Assembly: GCA_001792895.1 (NCBI GenBank)
Contig: MARA01000029.1
Coordinates: 372,001 to 436,000 of the forward strand
Source: Lentinus brumalis
Taxonomy: Eukaryota; Basidiomycota; Agaricomycetes; Polyporales; Polyporaceae
Direction of reading: 5' to 3'
Length of the DNA stretch: 64,000 nucleotides
Positions 60,101-64,000 of the stretch are shown here, piece after piece; position 1 is the stretch's first letter; each line of letters begins with the position of its first letter. The notes under the pieces are model-generated. The model saw only the letters and a program-made list of their open reading frames with translations, had not been told where the DNA came from and searched no databases. Position numbers and translations under genes: made by a program.

Positions 60101-63100
60101 GTTAGGGCGACTGGGAGGTTGCAGAGCTGATCGGAATCATCCGCAACGCTTGTACGTTGTTCGCCGAACTCGTCGCTCGGAGGCCTTCGGACTGCGGAGG
60201 CGGGCCCTGTGGTTAGTTGCTATACGATACGTACGTACGGGATCCTCCAGTCCGGACGGGATGACGTGTCGTTCGGCTGCATAATCGACGGTCCGTATCG
60301 TCTGCTGTGCGACAGCGCCACTCGGAAGTATGTGCACATGTCCTCGTCGTGCTGCGCTATCGTGCATCCGGCGGTGTATGGATATTGGATGTCCAGGAAA
60401 TTTTCGCTGTACGTGAGCGATTGCGTTACACAACAATTGCAGCCACGCGGTTGTCGAACTTGTAAGTAGCCGGAGCCGCGACACGAGTCTCGGATGAATG
60501 GCTCGAGGATGGTTACGTGGATGAACTGAGCGCGAGGCAGTGAGCACCTCCACGATTATTCACAAACGTGCCAGATAGTTGGTACAGTATAGGTGTACCA
60601 GGATATGATCCTGATTCCTCGGCGCGTCGATACCATGGTAGAGCATCCACCAATCACGATTGGACGATCGCCGCCACCAGTGTGGGCGGTACATACTCAC
60701 ATCTGACCTGGTGCCTTACTTCCTTGCGGGCGACAGGGCTCATGATCAGGTTGCAATACTTACGGCACCCACCGCGTGAAACGCCCAAAGTATGACCTGT
60801 CAGTATAGGGTGAGAATGAGTAGAACATGACAACGTTCTGACAATACTAGTAATGCGATCGGAATGAGAAAGTCACAGCAATGGTCCAATGACATTGCGA
60901 CAAGGTTATGGCCCGAAACGCACGGTATTATGGATATCTCATGTTTGAGGGAGAATCTGCGGCCTGGAGCTCTCGTTGCTACAAAAGCCTACACCACTTG
61001 TCGCATTCAAGCCAGAGTAAGTATGAAAAAGACCGGTTGTTCATGACAAAAGGGAGAATCGTACGACTTACCCGCTGCCCGCCAGCAGCTCTCAACCTAG
61101 AGCGAGTCCCCCGCATGCCTGTCTTGCCAGCCTCGACGCCGCGGCCAAAGGAACTTAGCCAGGTCAATGTAATCGACTCGGCGAGTGATACACATCGCAT
61201 CGAGTTCTACGCTCTCGGTGGACATTGTGAGTGGGGATTCTTGCGCGAGAGATGAGGACACCGCTCGCCATCAGGGCCGAGAACTTGCAAGTCCCGGGTG
61301 TGGCGGAGAGGAAGCAATAGAAATCTGGGGAGAGCGTCAGCGCAGTGATCATTCAAGTAAGCGAGTGAGTAACGCGCACGGATTTGAAGGTGTGTTGTCC
61401 GCACACGCAAGCCACCTGTAGAAACCATAACGATTGTTGGCAAGTCTTGACGGAGGAGAAGTCAGGCGTCACGGCTCACCGGGGAGGTCCCATCCCCATC
61501 ACGCCTGCCCAGCGAGAGAACGTGCATAAGCCGTCGATCTTCAAAGGAATCCGCCATCAGACTTGCACTACAAAACACTGAACAGAACCCAAGGAGCACG
61601 CACCTCTGCAGCTCTCATCTCCGGGGGAGTGTCACCTCTCGACAATCGTCTTCCGTCGTTGGTCGAGGACCCTAGTAAGTACTATCCGACTCGGAAAGCG
61701 TCAGTTCCGGACGACATACCTATGATCCGAGCTGGTCCAACCTTGAGCACTGACTTGTGACTGAAGTTATGCCAGTAGGTGCGTCGCGAAGTGGTGAGTC
61801 GTCGTCGAGGAGCCGCATATAGTCGGTGCATTGTGGAAGTCGGGAGCAAAGCCTGGAAGCGCGCGTCTTGAATGCTTGATCGTACTGTAGAGTTGCTGTA
61901 GAGTACGTCACCTTGGCTCGTATATCATGTTCCCTCCGCAGTATGTAAGGTCATACATATTCTGACGTTACTACCGATATCCTACCCTCCGCACGATACC
62001 ATCATAATGCGTTCCGAAATGTAGTCTTCTCCCGCAATTCCGACGGTCATGTTTTAGCGGTTTCACGCGGTGCACTGATCATGAGAAGCGAAAGATTACC
62101 GGTGTTTGGACGCTGCAAGGTGGAAGCAGTCCGCAACCTGCCGCTCGGCGAAGACGGAATGTTGAACAGAGCGTCGGCGTCCGGAAGACGGTCCTATGTT
62201 CCGGGTGCCTCAGGGTGGCCGTGGACGCTGCTGGCGATGCACTGTGCGGCGTGCACGACGTGCATCTGCATGCCGCTGCATGCCGGCGCCGTTGATTCTC
62301 GAGCACTGCCATCGCATCGAACAGGCTTTAGGATGTTGCACTGTGACAAAAGCCTGTTGCAGCCTGCAGGAAGAAGTTCCGGACGGCGCAGTTCTTGATT
62401 GGCTTGTGTCCGAGTCGCCAATGGTCGTCGAGTACAGTACTAGCTAAGCTCATCCCGTACTGACTGTACGAGACGCAAGGTAATTCGATGACTGGCTCGG
62501 AAGGTTCTCAACTTGTCAGCTTCGTATGTACGCAACCAGGGGGTCACACTTGAGTGGAGGGCATACCGTCATGGGGACGTTTCCCGGTCAACGAGGCACC
62601 GCACGGCGCACTTGTCTGTGGAGTTTCTTTTGGAGGTAAAACTGTGGCCGTCGGCTCGGAAACTTGGCAAGCGATGAAGCCGATACCAATGCCGGGCTTG
62701 GGGCATCCTACGGCGGTGTCCGGAGTCCAGGAAGGTCCAGGATCGCAGTATGTTGCAGGTTCCCCTGATCACCAAGGACAATCCATCCGTCCGGAATGAG
62801 TAGAGATTGAGACGTTCGAGTCGCCGCTCGTTAACGAGGCACGAGGGAACTGCGCCACAGGACATGCGCCGAAGGTGCGGCCAGCGTGCGCGCGATTATG
62901 TAGACTATTAAAGATGCAGAGGTCAGTCGGATCTTCGCATACAGGTGTACTTACGATTTCACCGTTGGTCGTGCTGTAGCAGGGGAGGAGACGAGCACGA
63001 CCGGTGTTTAAAAACACAAAAGAAGAGGCCTAGGTACACGAGCGTGTGCCCTCGAACTCTATTAGTCCTATTCTCGCTTCTGACGGCCTCGGTCAGTCCA

Positions 63101-63330
63101 GATATCTACTGACCTAGACTTGAGCTCTAGCGAAGTCAGCAAGGTCCAGATGTGCAGGAACACTCTGAGCACATGTCGTGGAGGAGGACCGTAAGTAAGG
63201 GCCTGTAGCTTATAAGAGCAATCAATGGACTGTGTACTTACCTTTATTGAGCGCCGATAATAAGACCCTAGAAATTACTTATCCGCAGTAAGTCACTCAA
63301 GACTCTCACGGTCTGCTGAGAATATGTAGG
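57159..63330. other. Gene-poor region, no gene supported
   Basis: About 6.2 kb. The longest frames (57664-58212 minus, 59586-60095 minus, 59306-59764 plus, 60908-61255 plus) overlap frames on the other strand, lack motifs and cannot be joined by good introns. No tRNA, rRNA or clear repeat was seen. Decayed genes or non-coding transcripts could be present. Confidence 0.4.
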
Positions 63331-64000
63331 ATGTGTGGCCCGGTGTTGGACGTCGCTCTTTCCCTCCCCGCCGTCGCGCTCGACGCCCCCGAACCTTTGC
63401 CAGTCGTCGCCCCGGTCCCAGCGACGATGGCGTCCGTCCCACAACACTCCCAGCATCCCTTTTTTACCCATCTCGTCGCTCTCTTGTCCGTCTACGAGCT
63501 CGGTCCCTCCCTCCCGACGCCCATCCCCAAATATGACGGCCCGACCGATTGGCAGATCGAGACCATCCACCGCTCCCTTGCTGCAATGGCACGCCGCATG
63601 TGGACAGCAGAAGAGGCTCTGAACTCCATTCGTGCCGCAGAGAATTGTGGCCCAGAGTCCAAGAAGCGACGGAGCGTCGGCGACAGCCCTCCTATGTCCT
63701 CCTCCGGTTCGTCACTCAGCGACACCACTTTCGCGGATTCCAGCTCTTTTGCCAACTGTTCATCGTCAGTGTCTCCCTTTTTCACCCCCACGAGCTCCGT
63801 CGAGAGCATACCGGGCACCCTCGACGAGTCACTCAAGGACGTTGAGATGTCTGACAGTACCAGCGACGACAGCAGCAGCAGCAGCGACTCCACCCCCAAC
63901 CCCGCGCCGAACGGTCACGGCGTAGGACGCACCCCCAACGGTATGACCATCAACCTCGACGGCGTTGTGAACCCCCTGGACAAGATCCGTCGCTCTGCCG
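63331..64000 (+). CDS. Serine-rich protein, N-terminal part, cut by the window end
   Basis: An uninterrupted plus-strand frame runs from ATG 63331 to the window end (223 codons and one base). A second in-frame ATG at 63427 (MASVPQHSQHPFF) may be the true start. Residues of about 48-105 look folded (HLVALLSVYELGPSLPTPIPKYDGPTDWQIETIHRSLAAMARRMWTAEEAL in part). A basic KKRR stretch follows that may be a nuclear localisation signal. A long Ser/Asp-rich region then begins (DSTSDDSSSSSDS). This is typical of fungal regulatory or nuclear proteins, but no domain is recognised. The opposite-strand frame 63492-63899 is a shadow. The 3' end lies outside the window. Confidence 0.7.
   Translation, partial: MCGPVLDVALSLPAVALDAPEPLPVVAPVPATMASVPQHSQHPFFTHLVALLSVYELGPSLPTPIPKYDGPTDWQIETIHRSLAAMARRMWTAEEALNSIRAAENCGPESKKRRSVGDSPPMSSSGSSLSDTTFADSSSFANCSSSVSPFFTPTSSVESIPGTLDESLKDVEMSDSTSDDSSSSSDSTPNPAPNGHGVGRTPNGMTINLDGVVNPLDKIRRSA

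Overview
The window looks like nuclear DNA of a filamentous basidiomycete, most likely an Agaricomycete of the Polyporales type. Genes are cut by many short introns (about 45-110 nt, GT...AG, often with a CTGAC/CTAAC branch site). TATA boxes lie about 70-105 nt before several start codons. Typical families are present: secreted G1 glutamic peptidases, F-box and BTB proteins, an SMP-domain protein, an epoxide hydrolase, an OTT_1508-type deaminase relic and a yeast Prm10/ThrE-like transporter. No bacterial, organellar, CRISPR, tRNA or rRNA feature was seen. All names come from reading the sequence; no database search was run.

Layout. 0.6-3.8 kb: a three-exon hypothetical gene and a coiled-coil gene. 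4.9-13.7 kb: three paralogous G1 peptidases (eqolisins) with the same three-exon structure, one on the minus strand and two on the plus strand, with an F-box gene between the first and second. 14.1-18.4 kb: a BTB gene, a decayed deaminase-like gene and a small SMP gene. 18.6-24.5 kb: an 11-exon gene on the minus strand for a protein of about 1786 aa that joins a nucleotidyltransferase-like N-terminus to ankyrin repeats. 26.1-29.2 kb: an epoxide hydrolase and a second F-box-like gene. 30.0-30.4 kb: a two-copy repeat rich in ACGCGT and a hairpin. 31.0-34.4 kb: a ten-exon Prm10/ThrE-like membrane transporter gene.

From 32.8 to about 54.7 kb a segment is repeated head to tail: unit 1 (32819-42972), unit 2 (42973-52656) and a truncated unit 3 (52657 to about 54670). 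Each unit carries the 5' half of the transporter gene plus its upstream DNA. Only unit 1 joins the membrane-domain exons. Unit 1 also holds a 445-bp TA-flanked MITE, 98 bp before the transporter start codon; units 2 and 3 have the empty site. The last 6.7 kb of units 1 and 2 appears identical, while the first 3.3 kb differs, and each copy of transporter exon 2 carries its own 1-nt deletion. This is either recent duplication with partial homogenisation or an assembly artefact.

54.9-57.2 kb holds a 2282-bp foldback element with 292-bp inverted termini and a 6-bp target duplication. About 57.2-63.3 kb shows no gene I can support. A serine-rich plus-strand gene starts at 63331 and leaves the window.
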